Positions 26,345-36,015 of a stretch of 46,949 nt of DNA are shown piece by piece. Source of the stretch: an uncultured Burkholderiales bacterium (GTDB lineage Bacteria; Pseudomonadota; Gammaproteobacteria; Burkholderiales; Burkholderiaceae_C); NCBI GenBank assembly GCA_903830725.1, contig CAIKVH010000027.1, positions 1-46,949 of the forward strand, written 5' to 3'. The position numbers were made by a program, and so were the translations under genes. Every line of letters begins with the position of its first letter. Within the stretch, counting starts at the first letter, position 1. The notes below the pieces were generated by a model, which saw only the letters and a list, made by a program, of their open reading frames with translations, was not told the origin of the DNA and did no database searches.

Positions 26345-27373
26345 TTGTTCCGAATTCTTAAGTTATCTTTTATAGTCGCACTTTTGGGCTGTATTTTGGG
26401 TATGGCACAGATGCTTTGGTGGGTCATGGCGCCGCTTAGCCTTGCCTCGCCAACAGTTGAATTATCAATCGAGCCCGGCACACCTGTTAAACAAATAGCT
26501 AAGGAAATTGTTAAGTCTGGTGTTGATATTCCTGCGTATGGACTTTATTTGATCTTTCGCCTTAGTGGTCAATCAAAGCAAATTAGAGCAGGCAGCTATG
26601 AGATCATTCGTAACGAAACAGGTTGGGATCTATTAGAGAAATTAATAAGAGGGCAAGAGAACCTTCGGGCATTAACCCTTGTTGAGGGTTGGAACATGAG
26701 CCAATTTCGGGCGCTGTTAGACAAGTCAGATGGTCTGCGTCATGACACTTCCAAGTTGTCTAATCAGGAAATAATGCAAATGCTTGGTCATCCAGAATTG
26801 GCCGCTGAAGGGCGCTTTTATCCAGATACTTACACGTACGGCAAGGGCGTATCCGATAAAAATGTTCTTAAACGTGCGTTTAACGCAATGCAAAGGCATT
26901 TAAACGAGGCCTGGGCAAATCATTCAAGTTCGACTACTTTGAAGTCAGCAGATGAGTTGTTGATTTTGGCAAGTATTGTTGAAAAAGAAACTGGGGTTCC
27001 AGCAGATCGCCCAATGATCTCAAGTGTATTCAACAACCGACTGGAGCTTGGGATGCCACTTCAAACGGATCCAACAGTCATTTATGGCCTTGGCCCAAGT
27101 TTTGATGGAAACTTGCATAAATCAGACTTGAAGTCAAACCATCCCTGGAATACTTATATTCATACTGGATTACCACCTACACCGATAGCGATGCCAGGCA
27201 AGGCGGCTCTTCAAGCCGCTGTGCATCCGGCTTATAGTGAAGCTTTGTATTTCGTAGCAAAAGGCGATGGACACAGTCAGTTCAGTAAAACCTTGGAAGA
27301 GCACAACGCAGCAGTACAAAAATATCAGCTGAACCGATCTAAAGATTACACTAGTGCACCCAATAACAAATAA
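26345..27373 (+). CDS. mltG: Endolytic murein transglycosylase
   Basis: Inner-membrane enzyme that cleaves nascent peptidoglycan strands and helps end glycan synthesis. One N-terminal membrane segment (LSFIVALLGCILGMAQM), a LysM-like region (GTPVKQIAKEIVKSGV), then the YceG catalytic core with the active-site Glu in ASIVEKETGVPADRPMI, followed by FNNRLELGMPLQTDPTVIYG and HSQFSKTLEEHNAAV. I chose the TTG at 26345 (342 residues, near the 340 of E. coli) because AAGGG lies nine bases upstream. An in-frame TTG at 26294 would overlap ygfZ. First gene of mltG-tmk-holB-tatD. Confidence 0.93.
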   Translation: MFRILKLSFIVALLGCILGMAQMLWWVMAPLSLASPTVELSIEPGTPVKQIAKEIVKSGVDIPAYGLYLIFRLSGQSKQIRAGSYEIIRNETGWDLLEKLIRGQENLRALTLVEGWNMSQFRALLDKSDGLRHDTSKLSNQEIMQMLGHPELAAEGRFYPDTYTYGKGVSDKNVLKRAFNAMQRHLNEAWANHSSSTTLKSADELLILASIVEKETGVPADRPMISSVFNNRLELGMPLQTDPTVIYGLGPSFDGNLHKSDLKSNHPWNTYIHTGLPPTPIAMPGKAALQAAVHPAYSEALYFVAKGDGHSQFSKTLEEHNAAVQKYQLNRSKDYTSAPNNK

Positions 27374-27381
27374 TTTTTTGA

Positions 27382-28026
27382 ATGATGCAAGCTGAAAAGG
27401 GCCTTTTTATTAGTTTTGAAGGTATCGATGGTGCGGGCAAATCAACCCACATCCAAACCTTGGCTGACGCTTTCAAATCGAATGGGCGTGAGGTAACCTT
27501 AACAAGAGAGCCGGGAGGAACCGCCCTCGCAGAAAAATTACGTCTTATGGTCTTAAACGATGCCATGGATCCATTAACTGAGTCTCTTCTCGTCTTTGCC
27601 GCAAGGCGGGACCATCTTCACTCGGTTATTCTTCCTGCAATTGCCAAGGGCCATGTGGTTTTGTGTGATCGATTTACAGACGCAACTTTCGCCTATCAAG
27701 GGGGAGGGCGTGGATTTGATTTATCTACTCTGACACAACTCGAGAACTGGGTACAGACCCTTGAGGGGACATTTAGGGAGCCCGATTTGACTCTATGGTT
27801 TGTTCTTGAGCCTAGCATCGCGGCGCAGCGTTTAGCGCAAGCTAGGGTTCCAGATCGCTTTGAATCCCAGCCTATGGAGTTCTTTGCTTGCGTTCACAAT
27901 GCTTACCTGAAACGAGCTATCGAAGCGCCGCATCGATTTGCGCAAATTGACGCTAGTAAAACAAAAGAAGTCGTATGGGCTGAACTACTCAACGTTATAA
28001 AAAATAAAAAATGGTTAAATATTTAA
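27382..28026 (+). CDS. tmk: Thymidylate kinase
   Basis: Phosphorylates dTMP to dTDP. P-loop [12 protein letters not shown] near residue 11, DR[YF] motif as [33 protein letters not shown], and the lid region RVPDRFE. Length 214 is standard. ATG codons at 27382 and 27385 are adjacent; either may be used. It follows mltG by eight bases and precedes holB, the conserved proteobacterial order. Confidence 0.97.
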   Translation: MMQAEKGLFISFEGIDGAGKSTHIQTLADAFKSNGREVTLTREPGGTALAEKLRLMVLNDAMDPLTESLLVFAARRDHLHSVILPAIAKGHVVLCDRFTDATFAYQGGGRGFDLSTLTQLENWVQTLEGTFREPDLTLWFVLEPSIAAQRLAQARVPDRFESQPMEFFACVHNAYLKRAIEAPHRFAQIDASKTKEVVWAELLNVIKNKKWLNI

Positions 28027-28050
28027 GCCCAAGCGAGATTAGAAAAAATC

Positions 28051-29052
28051 ATGACTGATCAAAGCGCAGCCCTTGCCCCTTGGATAGACGATCAATTAGG
28101 GCTTTTGAGTCAGCGCAGTGGACACGCTTGGCTTTTGCAGGGCCCATCTGGACTTGGGCAATACACATTGAGTCTGGAGCTTGCACGGGCGTGGTTATGC
28201 TTGACACCAACAGCAAATAAGGGGTGCGGTGTTTGCACAAGTTGTCATTTGATTGATGTCAGGGCACATCCTGATTTGTATATCCTGATGCCAGAAGTAC
28301 ACATGCTGGAGCTAGACTGGCCCTTATCAGAGAAAGCGCAAAAGGAGATAGATGATAAGGACAGAAAGCCAAGTAAAGAAATTCGGGTAGAGGCTGTGCG
28401 CGATATGGTTGAATTTACCCAGCGCACATCTTCCGGTTCAACCTCTAAAGTTGTTCTTATTTATCCTGCTGAAAAGCTGAACATGTACGCCTCCAACATG
28501 ATACTAAAGACATTGGAGGAGCCCCCTGGGGATACACGTTTTATTGTTGCTAGTGAAGCGGCTCATCTATTACTGCCAACCATACGTAGCCGTTGTCAAA
28601 CACATACGTTAATTTGGCCCACTTCACAAGCATCTATTCGCTGGTTGATTCAAATGGGTGTGGAGGAAAAAGAAGCCTCTACATTGCTACAAGCCGCTGG
28701 GGGTAGGCCAGAGGACGCAATGGATTTAGTCGGCTTGGGTATCAATGCTCAGTTATGGAACCAAATACCCCGAGCACTCGCAAAGGCAGATAGCTCAGTT
28801 CTAGAAAGCTTTACCCCACGAGAAGTTATCTCTATTATGCAAAAAGTTTGTAGTGATTTAATTGCAAATTACTACAAGAGTGACACCCGCTACTTCCAAC
28901 CCACTGTGCTCCCGAATTCCCAAAACATAAACGCATTGACCCAGTGGTTTAAGGACCTGGCTCTTGCTGCTAAAACAGCAGATCATCCCTACAACCCTGG
29001 ACTCATGCTTGAATCACTCACTGTGCAGGCCTCTAAGGCGCTTCACAGTTAA
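28051..29052 (+). CDS. holB: DNA polymerase III subunit delta'
   Basis: Part of the clamp-loader complex that places the sliding clamp on DNA. Shows GPSGLGQYTLSLELARAWLC (degenerate P-loop region, as expected for delta'), the zinc-binding cysteines in CGVCTSCHLIDVRAHPDL, LNMYASNMILKTLEEPPGDT and the sensor-type LLPTIRSRCQ. Length 333 is normal. It lies between tmk and tatD, as in E. coli (tmk-holB-ycfH). Confidence 0.95.
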   Translation: MTDQSAALAPWIDDQLGLLSQRSGHAWLLQGPSGLGQYTLSLELARAWLCLTPTANKGCGVCTSCHLIDVRAHPDLYILMPEVHMLELDWPLSEKAQKEIDDKDRKPSKEIRVEAVRDMVEFTQRTSSGSTSKVVLIYPAEKLNMYASNMILKTLEEPPGDTRFIVASEAAHLLLPTIRSRCQTHTLIWPTSQASIRWLIQMGVEEKEASTLLQAAGGRPEDAMDLVGLGINAQLWNQIPRALAKADSSVLESFTPREVISIMQKVCSDLIANYYKSDTRYFQPTVLPNSQNINALTQWFKDLALAAKTADHPYNPGLMLESLTVQASKALHS

Positions 29053-29074
29053 CCTTTTATAAATTTGTTGGATC

Positions 29075-29875
29075 ATGTTCACTGACTCGCACTGTCATCT
29101 CAATTACCCTGAGTTTGTTGAAAATATGCCTGCTGTTAGGGCTTCGATGGAGGTCGCTCAAGTTTCAAGGGCCTTGGTTATCAGCACCAAGATGGAGACT
29201 TTTGAAGCTGTTCACTCATTGGCCATGGAGTATGACAACTTTTGGTGTACTGTCGGTGTACATCCAGATGAGGAGGGGGTTTTTGAGCCTGATGCTTCAG
29301 AGTTAATTGATAAAGCCGGGCGCCCACGGGTAGTCGGCATAGGAGAAACGGGCCTAGATTACTACCGTCTTGCAGGGCGAAGCATTGAGGATATGGAGTG
29401 GCAAAGAGAACGATTTAGAAGACACATCAGGGTTGCCAGGCAAGTGCAACTACCTCTCATTATTCATACCCGAAATGCATCGGAGGATACATTAAGAATT
29501 TTAAAAGAGGAGGGTGAAGACGGATCAACGGGTAGCGTAGGAGGCGTTTTTCATTGCTTTACGGAAAATGAATATGTAGCTAAGACAGCGTTAGATTTGG
29601 GATTTTATGTTTCATTTTCTGGGATTGTTACTTTTAAAAATGCAAAAGAATTAAAACAAATTGCCACCTGGCTACCCCTTGATCGATTGCTCATTGAAAC
29701 TGATAGCCCCTATCTGGCGCCTGCACCCTATAGAGGACAAACTAACTCACCAGCCCTGGTGCCTTGGGTTGCAAAGCATATTGCTGAGCTAAGGGGGGTT
29801 AGTGTTGAGGAAATAGCAAAGGTCAGTAGTGATAACTTCGATCGATTATTTACAAGAATTTTTAAGTCCGATTGA
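29075..29875 (+). CDS. TatD-family metal-dependent hydrolase (YcfH-like)
   Basis: TIM-barrel deoxyribonuclease/hydrolase. Metal ligands are visible: DSHCHLNYPEF at the N-terminus, GIGETGLDYY, LIIHTRNASEDT, VFHCFTENEY and ETDSPYLAPAPYRGQTNSPA. Length 266 fits. Gap to holB is 22 bases. Members are Mg-dependent 3'-5' DNases or D-amino-acyl deacylases; the exact role is not resolvable here. Confidence 0.95.
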   Translation: MFTDSHCHLNYPEFVENMPAVRASMEVAQVSRALVISTKMETFEAVHSLAMEYDNFWCTVGVHPDEEGVFEPDASELIDKAGRPRVVGIGETGLDYYRLAGRSIEDMEWQRERFRRHIRVARQVQLPLIIHTRNASEDTLRILKEEGEDGSTGSVGGVFHCFTENEYVAKTALDLGFYVSFSGIVTFKNAKELKQIATWLPLDRLLIETDSPYLAPAPYRGQTNSPALVPWVAKHIAELRGVSVEEIAKVSSDNFDRLFTRIFKSD

Positions 29876-29912
29876 AATAAATTAAATCATTTACTCACCT
29901 AGGTCCTCAAAA

Positions 29913-30596
29913 ATGTATTTAATTAAAATTTACAGTTGCTTTAAAAATATAGTTCTTTTACTTTTATCTGCTTGGGTATTTATTTATTGGAATTCTGCGC
30001 TTGCAGGTTCATATAACGAATTCTTTGATGCAATAAATAAAGATGAGCACGCAGTCATTTTAAGTTTGCTACAAAGAGGATTTGATCCAAACACGCCTAC
30101 TGCAGATGGACAGACACCTCTTATTCAATCTATCAAAGCTGGGGCAAATAAGACAACTCGTATTTTGGCCACATTTAAGGGTGTAGATTTAGAGCGTACC
30201 AATCTACAAGATGAAACCCCGTTGATGATGGCTTCAATAAACGCCAATGTGGAGGTGGCTAAATTATTGCTTGAATTGAATGCTGAGGTCAATAAACCAG
30301 GATGGGGACCACTACATTATGCTGCGACAAAAGGGAGTCTGGAAATTATGAAATTACTTTTGGAGCGCAGTGCGTATGTAGATTCAGAATCTCCAAACAA
30401 AACGACTCCTCTGATGATGGCTGCTAGATACGGGACATTTGATGCCGTCAAGTTGCTGATTGAGGAGGGAGCCGACCCAACACTTGAGAACAACCTTAAA
30501 CTGAGTGCTACTGATTTTGCAGGGATGGCCAATAACCCTAAATTGGTAAGTTACCTTAAAACCCAGGCCGCTATTTGGATAATGTCTCACGATTAA
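29913..30596 (+). CDS. Exported ankyrin-repeat protein
   Basis: The first ~32 residues form a signal peptide or anchor (KNIVLLLLSAWVFIYW, then NSALAG). About five ankyrin repeats follow (DGQTPLIQSIKAGA, DETPLMMASINANVEVAKLL, GPLHYAATKGSLEIMKLLLE, TTPLMMAARYGTFDAVKLLI, SATDFAGMANNPKLVSYL), covering nearly all of the mature 195 residues. A periplasmic protein-binding role is inferred. It lies 37 bases after tatD at the end of the mltG operon, where a similar ankyrin gene is common in related betaproteobacteria as far as I recall. Its 3' end is only 14 bases from the next start. Confidence 0.88.
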   Translation: MYLIKIYSCFKNIVLLLLSAWVFIYWNSALAGSYNEFFDAINKDEHAVILSLLQRGFDPNTPTADGQTPLIQSIKAGANKTTRILATFKGVDLERTNLQDETPLMMASINANVEVAKLLLELNAEVNKPGWGPLHYAATKGSLEIMKLLLERSAYVDSESPNKTTPLMMAARYGTFDAVKLLIEEGADPTLENNLKLSATDFAGMANNPKLVSYLKTQAAIWIMSHD

Positions 30597-30610
30597 ATAA
30601 TGAGGTCGAT

Positions 30611-31282
30611 ATGAATCAAGTTAACAATACCCATCAAGACGATCTAGTTGAGCAACTCAAACATCTTTACACAGGCGCAGTTCATGATGTTTTAAGGAGC
30701 TTAGGGGTCACGAATTTTATTCTTCCCAATCATATAAGACCACTTAATCCAGCGCAAAAAATGGCGGGCCCTATTTGGACGGTATCAGGGAAAATCGATA
30801 CAACTAAAACTGCTCATGAGACCTTATTAGGCTGGACTGGCTTGCTCTCTAAAGCTCCAAGAGGTCACGTTGTTGTGTGCCAACCTAACAACCAAGAAGT
30901 CGCTTTGATGGGCGAACTATCTGCTGAAACACTACAAAACAAGGGCGTTATTGGTTACTATGTTGACGGAGGTTGCAGGGATACAGATTACATACTTAGG
31001 CTTGGGTTTCCGGTTGCGCATTCGTTTTTTACACCGGCGGATATCGTTTCTCGTTGGATACCGGATTCTTTTGAGCAACCTGTAAAGATTGGGTCCGTGC
31101 TAATTCATTCAGGTGACTATTTGCTCTGTGACAGGGATGGCGCAATTGTCATCCCCAAATCTATTGTCACCGATGTAATTAAAAGGACTGTTGAAGTGAC
31201 GCTTACTGAAAACCAGGTTAGAGAGGCAATACGCTCCGGGATTGATCCCGTGGAAGCGTACCTTCAGTACGGAAAATTTTAA
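30611..31282 (+). CDS. RraA-family protein (HMG/CHA aldolase-like)
   Basis: Members cleave 4-hydroxy-4-methyl-2-oxoglutarate or decarboxylate oxaloacetate, or (true RraA) bind RNase E. Key sites are present: YTGAVHDVLRSLG, GELSAETLQNKGV, and the Arg-Asp catalytic pair in VDGGCRDTDYI, then CDRDGAIVIP. The metal-binding Asp after RD suggests an active aldolase rather than the RNase regulator. ATG 30611 (223 residues) has GAGG five bases upstream. A TTG at 30575 would overlap the ankyrin gene and is rejected. Probably not in the MFS operon, since a 395-base gap follows. Confidence 0.88.
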   Translation: MNQVNNTHQDDLVEQLKHLYTGAVHDVLRSLGVTNFILPNHIRPLNPAQKMAGPIWTVSGKIDTTKTAHETLLGWTGLLSKAPRGHVVVCQPNNQEVALMGELSAETLQNKGVIGYYVDGGCRDTDYILRLGFPVAHSFFTPADIVSRWIPDSFEQPVKIGSVLIHSGDYLLCDRDGAIVIPKSIVTDVIKRTVEVTLTENQVREAIRSGIDPVEAYLQYGKF

Positions 31283-31677
31283 TATTCAAGGTATTTTTAC
31301 TATTTAACATAATATACATCGTATAAAATGATATTTAAATGAATGCGGAGCAGTTCGGGAGAATCAAACTGTGATTAACGAGGCCATCGAAAGCCCTTTA
31401 ATGTCTTTAAGCTGACAGCGCCGAGTGCAAAATTGACCAAACTTCTGGAAAAATTGTAATTTACAATTTTTGGTCAATTACACGAAATATTATGCGTTCT
31501 GTAATTATCGATATAAGTCATTGATTTATAGGTATTTTTTACGAGCCTACTTTTCTGAACATTCGGGCTAGCCTATAAAACATTGCCCTAGACTCTTCAT
31601 TCAAGTGAGACAATCAATGCGAGATTTCTTAGTAAACATCAGCACTTGAGATAACCAATTTTAATAAATTCAAATAT
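31283..31677. other. 395-base intergenic region upstream of the MFS operon
   Basis: No plausible gene was seen. It holds the nested inverted repeat at 31432-31478 and a TATAAA box near 31576 that could be a -10 element without a clear -35. It presumably carries the end of the RraA-like transcript and the promoter of the transporter-aminotransferase-upp operon. Confidence 0.5.
31432..31478. promoter_or_regulatory. Nested inverted repeat (operator or hairpin candidate)
   Basis: A 23-bp near-perfect palindrome (AAAAATTGTAA 31449-31459, centre T, TTACAATTTTT 31461-31471) is flanked by a second matching pair, ATTGACC (31432-31438) and GGTCAAT (31472-31478). The left side carries ten extra bases. 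It could be a terminator of the RraA-like gene (run of five T) or a regulator site 200 bases before the MFS gene. Confidence 0.5.
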
Positions 31678-32904
31678 ATGCCTCAATTAATTAACGAAAA
31701 CAAAAAGAAGGCGTCATTCTTAAACCTCAACTTAATACTCCTCATACTTTGTCAAGGCTTGTTCTTAACAAATAACGTAACTTTTATCGCAGTCAACGGA
31801 CTCGTCGGATTCTCCTTAACCCCAACACCTTGGCTCGCCACTTTACCCGTCATGGGATATGTGGTTGGCGGTGCAATCTCAACATCAATCGTTGCTAAAG
31901 TACAAGCACTTTACGGGCGCAAACGCTCCTTTCAGCTAGGCCTTTTAGTGGCTGTTCTGTCATCACTCATTTGCGCTTATGCAGCTTGGAGTCATAACTT
32001 TCAACTCCTGATACTGGGTACTCTTGTTGCTGGTTTTTATAGTGCCAACGGTCAACTTTACCGATTCGCAGCCGTTGAACTCACTTCAAAGGAATTCAGA
32101 GAAAAGGCGATTTCTTGGGTGCTTGCTGGAGGTCTAATTGGTGCAATCATCGGCCCTAATCTTGCTACTTGGACGCATACGTTGTTTGAAATCCCTTTTT
32201 TAGGTGCCTACCTTTCTTTAAGCGGAGTAGCTTTGATAGGTCTTGTTTTGATGCAGTTCATTGATTTCCCAGAGGAAAATAAAGCACAAAGTAGCGAATC
32301 AAATGATCGAACGCTTTTTCAGTTGATGTCTCATCCGGTTTTCATAGTCTCAGTAATTTGTGCTGCTTGCGGATACGGAGTGATGAACTTGCTTATGGCC
32401 GCAACTCCATTGGCAATGAAAATTTGTGGACTTTCATTTGCAGATACAGCGTTTGTTCTTGAGTGGCATGTTTTAGCTATGTTTGCGCCAGGTTTTTTTA
32501 CAGGCTCATTAATTAATCGTTTCGGTATATTTAAGATTATGTCCTGCGGAGTAGTTCTCAACTTAGTCTGTATTTGTGTTGCTTTATCAGGTAATGATGT
32601 TCAGCATTTCTTTTTTGCACTCCTTTGTTTGGGCTTAGGTTGGAACTTTCTATTCACTGGAGCAACTACGCTTGCTATTACAACCTATCAACCGAATGAG
32701 AAAAACCGTGCGCAAGCGGCAATCAATTTCTGCGTGTTCGCAACTCTTGCAACGACATCCTTTGCATCTGGCGCGTTGGTTACAACCCAGGGATGGAGCT
32801 TATTGAATATTTGCTCAATTTTCCTAGTAATGATTACGGCTGCAGCACTCATTTGGTGGAGATTAAGTCCTCATTATTTTTTGAGTACCCGCCAACCTGT
32901 TTAA
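31678..32904 (+). CDS. Major facilitator superfamily transporter
   Basis: A 408-residue integral membrane protein with about twelve hydrophobic segments. The inter-helix loop 2-3 has the MFS motif as VQALYGRKRSFQLG and a second-half counterpart LINRFGIFKIMSCG. It is preceded by a cytoplasmic start MPQLINENKKKASFL. It is probably an organic solute carrier; the substrate is not clear. The stop (TAA 32902-32904) is eleven bases before the aminotransferase start, so transport of an omega-amino acid or related compound is a reasonable inference from operon context. Confidence 0.9.
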   Translation: MPQLINENKKKASFLNLNLILLILCQGLFLTNNVTFIAVNGLVGFSLTPTPWLATLPVMGYVVGGAISTSIVAKVQALYGRKRSFQLGLLVAVLSSLICAYAAWSHNFQLLILGTLVAGFYSANGQLYRFAAVELTSKEFREKAISWVLAGGLIGAIIGPNLATWTHTLFEIPFLGAYLSLSGVALIGLVLMQFIDFPEENKAQSSESNDRTLFQLMSHPVFIVSVICAACGYGVMNLLMAATPLAMKICGLSFADTAFVLEWHVLAMFAPGFFTGSLINRFGIFKIMSCGVVLNLVCICVALSGNDVQHFFFALLCLGLGWNFLFTGATTLAITTYQPNEKNRAQAAINFCVFATLATTSFASGALVTTQGWSLLNICSIFLVMITAAALIWWRLSPHYFLSTRQPV

Positions 32905-32915
32905 AAGGAATTTCA

Positions 32916-34295
32916 ATGAATCTTTTTGAAAAAATTTCCTCATTTGCTAGGGGTAATAAATCAAGCACAATTCATGAGAATAAAAACGATCCTAATTGGT
33001 TAGATGCATTTTGGATGCCATCAACGGGAAATCGTAACTTCAAAACTAAACCCCGAATGATGGTCAGCGCAAAGGACTGTTATTACACAACAGATGACGG
33101 TAGACAAATTTATGACGGACTGTCTGGACTATGGTGCGCCGGGCTAGGTCACTCACGTCAAGAGATTAATGATGCAATAACCAAGCAAATAAACACACTT
33201 GATTTCTCCCCTACTTTTCAATTTGGCCATCCCCTCGCCTTTGAGATGGCTAATAAGCTCGTAGAACTCACGCCAAAGGGGCTAGACAGGGTTTTCTTTA
33301 CAGGCTCGGGCTCTGAGGCGACAGAAACGGCCTTAAAAATGGCGAGAGCCTACTGGCGACTCAAGGGAAAAGCTAGTAAAACGCGCTTTATTGGAAGAGA
33401 AAAAGCATACCACGGTGTAAATTTTGGTGGAATATCTGTAGGAGGTATTCCCGCTAACAGAAAAATGTTTGGACAAGGCATAGAGGCTGATCACTTAAGC
33501 CACACCTTAATCCTGGGAAATGAGTTCTCAAAAGGAATGCCCAAACAAGGAGCTGAACTTGCCGATGAATTGCTCAAACTTATTGCGCTACATGATGCAA
33601 GCAACATCGCTGCAGTCATCATCGAGCCATTTTCCGGTTCATCTGGTGTCATCATTCCCCCGGTAGGGTATCTGAACCGGATACGACAGATTTGTACTGA
33701 TAACGACATACTTCTTATCTTTGATGAGGTTATTAGTGGGTTTGGTCGTTGCGGGGCTTATACGGGGGCGGCAGCATTTGGAGTTACACCGGACATTATG
33801 AATGTTGCAAAACAAATTACAAATGGTGCTCAACCCATGGGTGCTGTTTTGGTTAACAAGGAGCTATACAACACGTTCATGGATAACGGTGGTCCTGAAT
33901 ATATGCTGGAATTTGCGCACGGATACACCTATTCCGCGCACCCCGTAGCGTGCGCGGCTGGTATTGCCGCACTTGATTTACTCGTACGAGATGACTTAGT
34001 CTCCCGTGTCAATGAGTTAGCGCCTTATTTTGAGTCCTCCGTCCATTCTCTCAAGGGCTCAAAACACGTTACTGACATTAGAAATTTTGGTTTGGCTGCA
34101 GGGATCACTCTCGAATCCTTTCCCGGTGAACCTGCAAAGCGGCCGTATGAAGTGGCCATGAAAATGTTCGACAAGGGGTTTTATGTCCGCTACGGTGGGG
34201 ATACGATCCAACTCGCTCCCCCTTTCATCACAACACACGCACATATAGATAGCTTGGTAAATGCCTTGGGTGAAACATTAAACGAGACCCTTTGA
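32916..34295 (+). CDS. Class III aminotransferase, omega-amino acid (beta-alanine):pyruvate type
   Basis: PLP enzyme moving an amino group from beta-alanine or another omega-amino acid to pyruvate. Visible: [51 protein letters not shown], the signature [23 protein letters not shown] lysine in [31 protein letters not shown] and [16 protein letters not shown]. These match the beta-alanine:pyruvate branch closely. ATG 32916 (459 residues) has AAAGGA at good spacing; the longer frame reaching into the MFS gene is rejected. It sits 20 bases before upp. Confidence 0.93.
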   Translation: MNLFEKISSFARGNKSSTIHENKNDPNWLDAFWMPSTGNRNFKTKPRMMVSAKDCYYTTDDGRQIYDGLSGLWCAGLGHSRQEINDAITKQINTLDFSPTFQFGHPLAFEMANKLVELTPKGLDRVFFTGSGSEATETALKMARAYWRLKGKASKTRFIGREKAYHGVNFGGISVGGIPANRKMFGQGIEADHLSHTLILGNEFSKGMPKQGAELADELLKLIALHDASNIAAVIIEPFSGSSGVIIPPVGYLNRIRQICTDNDILLIFDEVISGFGRCGAYTGAAAFGVTPDIMNVAKQITNGAQPMGAVLVNKELYNTFMDNGGPEYMLEFAHGYTYSAHPVACAAGIAALDLLVRDDLVSRVNELAPYFESSVHSLKGSKHVTDIRNFGLAAGITLESFPGEPAKRPYEVAMKMFDKGFYVRYGGDTIQLAPPFITTHAHIDSLVNALGETLNETL

Positions 34296-34315
34296 TATCT
34301 TGGGAGGCGCCGCAT

Positions 34316-35023
34316 ATGCCTATTAAAATTGAACCGAAAAAAACCGATCCAAACGCTCTAGGATCATCAGCACCTATAAGTTCATCTGCACTAGCTGAAA
34401 GGGTTACAGTTGTTTCCCACCCCTTGGTACAGCACAAATTAACATTGATGCGAAAAAAAGAGACGAGTTCTTCCCAGTTCAGAACTCTCCTTTATGAGTT
34501 AAGCCAATTGATGGCCTACGAGATAACAAGAGATATCCCCATCCAAGAAGAGCCAATCGACACCCCCTTGGAGCACTTCTCAAGTCCAGTCATCGACGGC
34601 AAAAAAATAGTCTTCGTCAGCATCCTAAGGGCAGGTAATGGTATATTGGACGGGGTCTTAAGTATCGTCCCCTCTGCAAGAGTAGGACATATTGGCCTGT
34701 ACCGAGATCCTAAAACGCTAGAGGCCATCGAGTACTATTTCAAAATGCCCTCATCCATGCAGGAGCGGGATGTGATCGTTGTAGATCCGATGCTAGCAAC
34801 CGGGCACACCGCGGTTGCTGCAATCAATAGGCTTAAATCGCTTAATCCCAAGTCAATCAAATTTCTATGCCTAATATCTTGCCCTGAGGGTGTGAAAGCG
34901 CTACACGATGCGCACCCGGAGATTGAAATATACACTGCGTGCATTGATCGAGAACTTAATGAACACGGATACATCTTGCCTGGACTTGGAGATGCGGGGG
35001 ATAGGATTTACGGTACAAAATAA
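34316..35023 (+). CDS. upp: Uracil phosphoribosyltransferase
   Basis: Salvages uracil to UMP using PRPP. Core motifs: [58 protein letters not shown] loop [17 protein letters not shown], and the uracil-binding end [20 protein letters not shown]. The protein is 235 residues, about 28 longer at the N-terminus than E. coli Upp because of a Pro/Ser-rich leader ([20 protein letters not shown]). GGGAGG lies nine bases before ATG 34316. A TTG at 34292 would overlap the aminotransferase stop and is less likely. Last gene of the operon. Confidence 0.95.
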   Translation: MPIKIEPKKTDPNALGSSAPISSSALAERVTVVSHPLVQHKLTLMRKKETSSSQFRTLLYELSQLMAYEITRDIPIQEEPIDTPLEHFSSPVIDGKKIVFVSILRAGNGILDGVLSIVPSARVGHIGLYRDPKTLEAIEYYFKMPSSMQERDVIVVDPMLATGHTAVAAINRLKSLNPKSIKFLCLISCPEGVKALHDAHPEIEIYTACIDRELNEHGYILPGLGDAGDRIYGTK

Positions 35024-35319
35024 GTACCTTCTGAATAGAGTAAAAATCTAAATAAGAAACTGAGTTTGTATTTTAGGCTTAATCATATTTCACAGACTCT
35101 ACTCTTGACACCCCTTGGCACTGCCCTTCCCTACTCCTGCGCCCTCTTTTTAATTCTGAAGTACGCATTTTTCACTTGGTAAAGAGAGCTTTCTAACATT
35201 TTTGAATCTAATTGTCATTTAATCGGCATTTTTTTGCAATCTTCGCTGGCCCATAAGTTGCTGTCAAAGGTTGAGTCCAACAAATCGTGTACCTTTCGAA
35301 TAAAGCAAAATTAAAAATC
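35024..35319. other. 296-base intergenic region before the outer-membrane protein gene
   Basis: AT-rich, with no gene, no convincing terminator for upp and no clear sigma70 promoter. It presumably contains the promoter of the barrel protein. Confidence 0.4.
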
Positions 35320-35991
35320 ATGAAAATATTTAGATACTTACCTTGTTCACTTATTTTAGGGATTGCTAGCGCATCCTTTGGCGGTCAAGGTTTTCAAGGA
35401 CTAGAGTTGTCTGCTGGCCTAGAGAGGAGCAAATACAAATTACCGGGTGCAGAAGTTTACAACGCGGGGATTGATCAAGCTTACTCTACCTTCGATGCCA
35501 GCGATAAAAGGAGCGGCTCCAAATTAGGTGTTAGTTATGGTTTTGTAGGCAAAAACTATGTAACAAGTATTGGTATTGACTATATCAAAACCAACCAATC
35601 TTTATCTACCGAGTTCAACGGAACATCTACCTCTACCTCAGGGCCAATTACCCAGACTTTTAAAAATAGATACGAAGTTTATATTGCCCCCGGATTTAAG
35701 CTGACACGAGCAACTCTTGCTTATGTGAAGATCGGGGTCATGGATACTCAAAACAAAATTCCTCTCGATTCCAGCGCAAATACGACGCTCACAGGAGGAC
35801 CTAACACTCTTGGAGCACTATACGGTGCTGGAATCAAACAAAAATTCACGGATAATTCACCCTATTTCCTAAAAATAGAATACACAGGGGGGCAAAGCAA
35901 AAACGGAACGACCCTTGATGCTTTGGGCAATCAATACCAGTCAAAACTAAAGTACGGGAGTGCGTCGGCTAGCCTAGGTTTAAATTTCTAG
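35320..35991 (+). CDS. Small outer-membrane beta-barrel protein
   Basis: A 223-residue protein with a signal peptide (MKIFRYLPCSLILGIASASF, cleavage near ASA-S/GG). Alternating hydrophobic strands follow (LELSAGLERSKYKL, SGSKLGVSYGFVGKNYVTSI, YEVYIAPGFKLTRATLAYV) and the chain ends in Phe (ASASLGLNF), the typical Bam recognition signature. It resembles eight-stranded OmpX/OmpA-like porin-family barrels. ATG 35320 is chosen over an upstream GTG (35287) because it starts the signal peptide. It is convergent with the TPR gene; no sequence-specific function is recognisable. Confidence 0.82.
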   Translation: MKIFRYLPCSLILGIASASFGGQGFQGLELSAGLERSKYKLPGAEVYNAGIDQAYSTFDASDKRSGSKLGVSYGFVGKNYVTSIGIDYIKTNQSLSTEFNGTSTSTSGPITQTFKNRYEVYIAPGFKLTRATLAYVKIGVMDTQNKIPLDSSANTTLTGGPNTLGALYGAGIKQKFTDNSPYFLKIEYTGGQSKNGTTLDALGNQYQSKLKYGSASASLGLNF

Positions 35992-36015
35992 ATTCATTAA
36001 CAAAGAGCCTTAGAC

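Noticed and set aside
32793-32915. Longer start for the aminotransferase inside the MFS gene
   Set aside because: ATG 32916 has AAAGGA at proper spacing and begins at the family's normal N-terminus.
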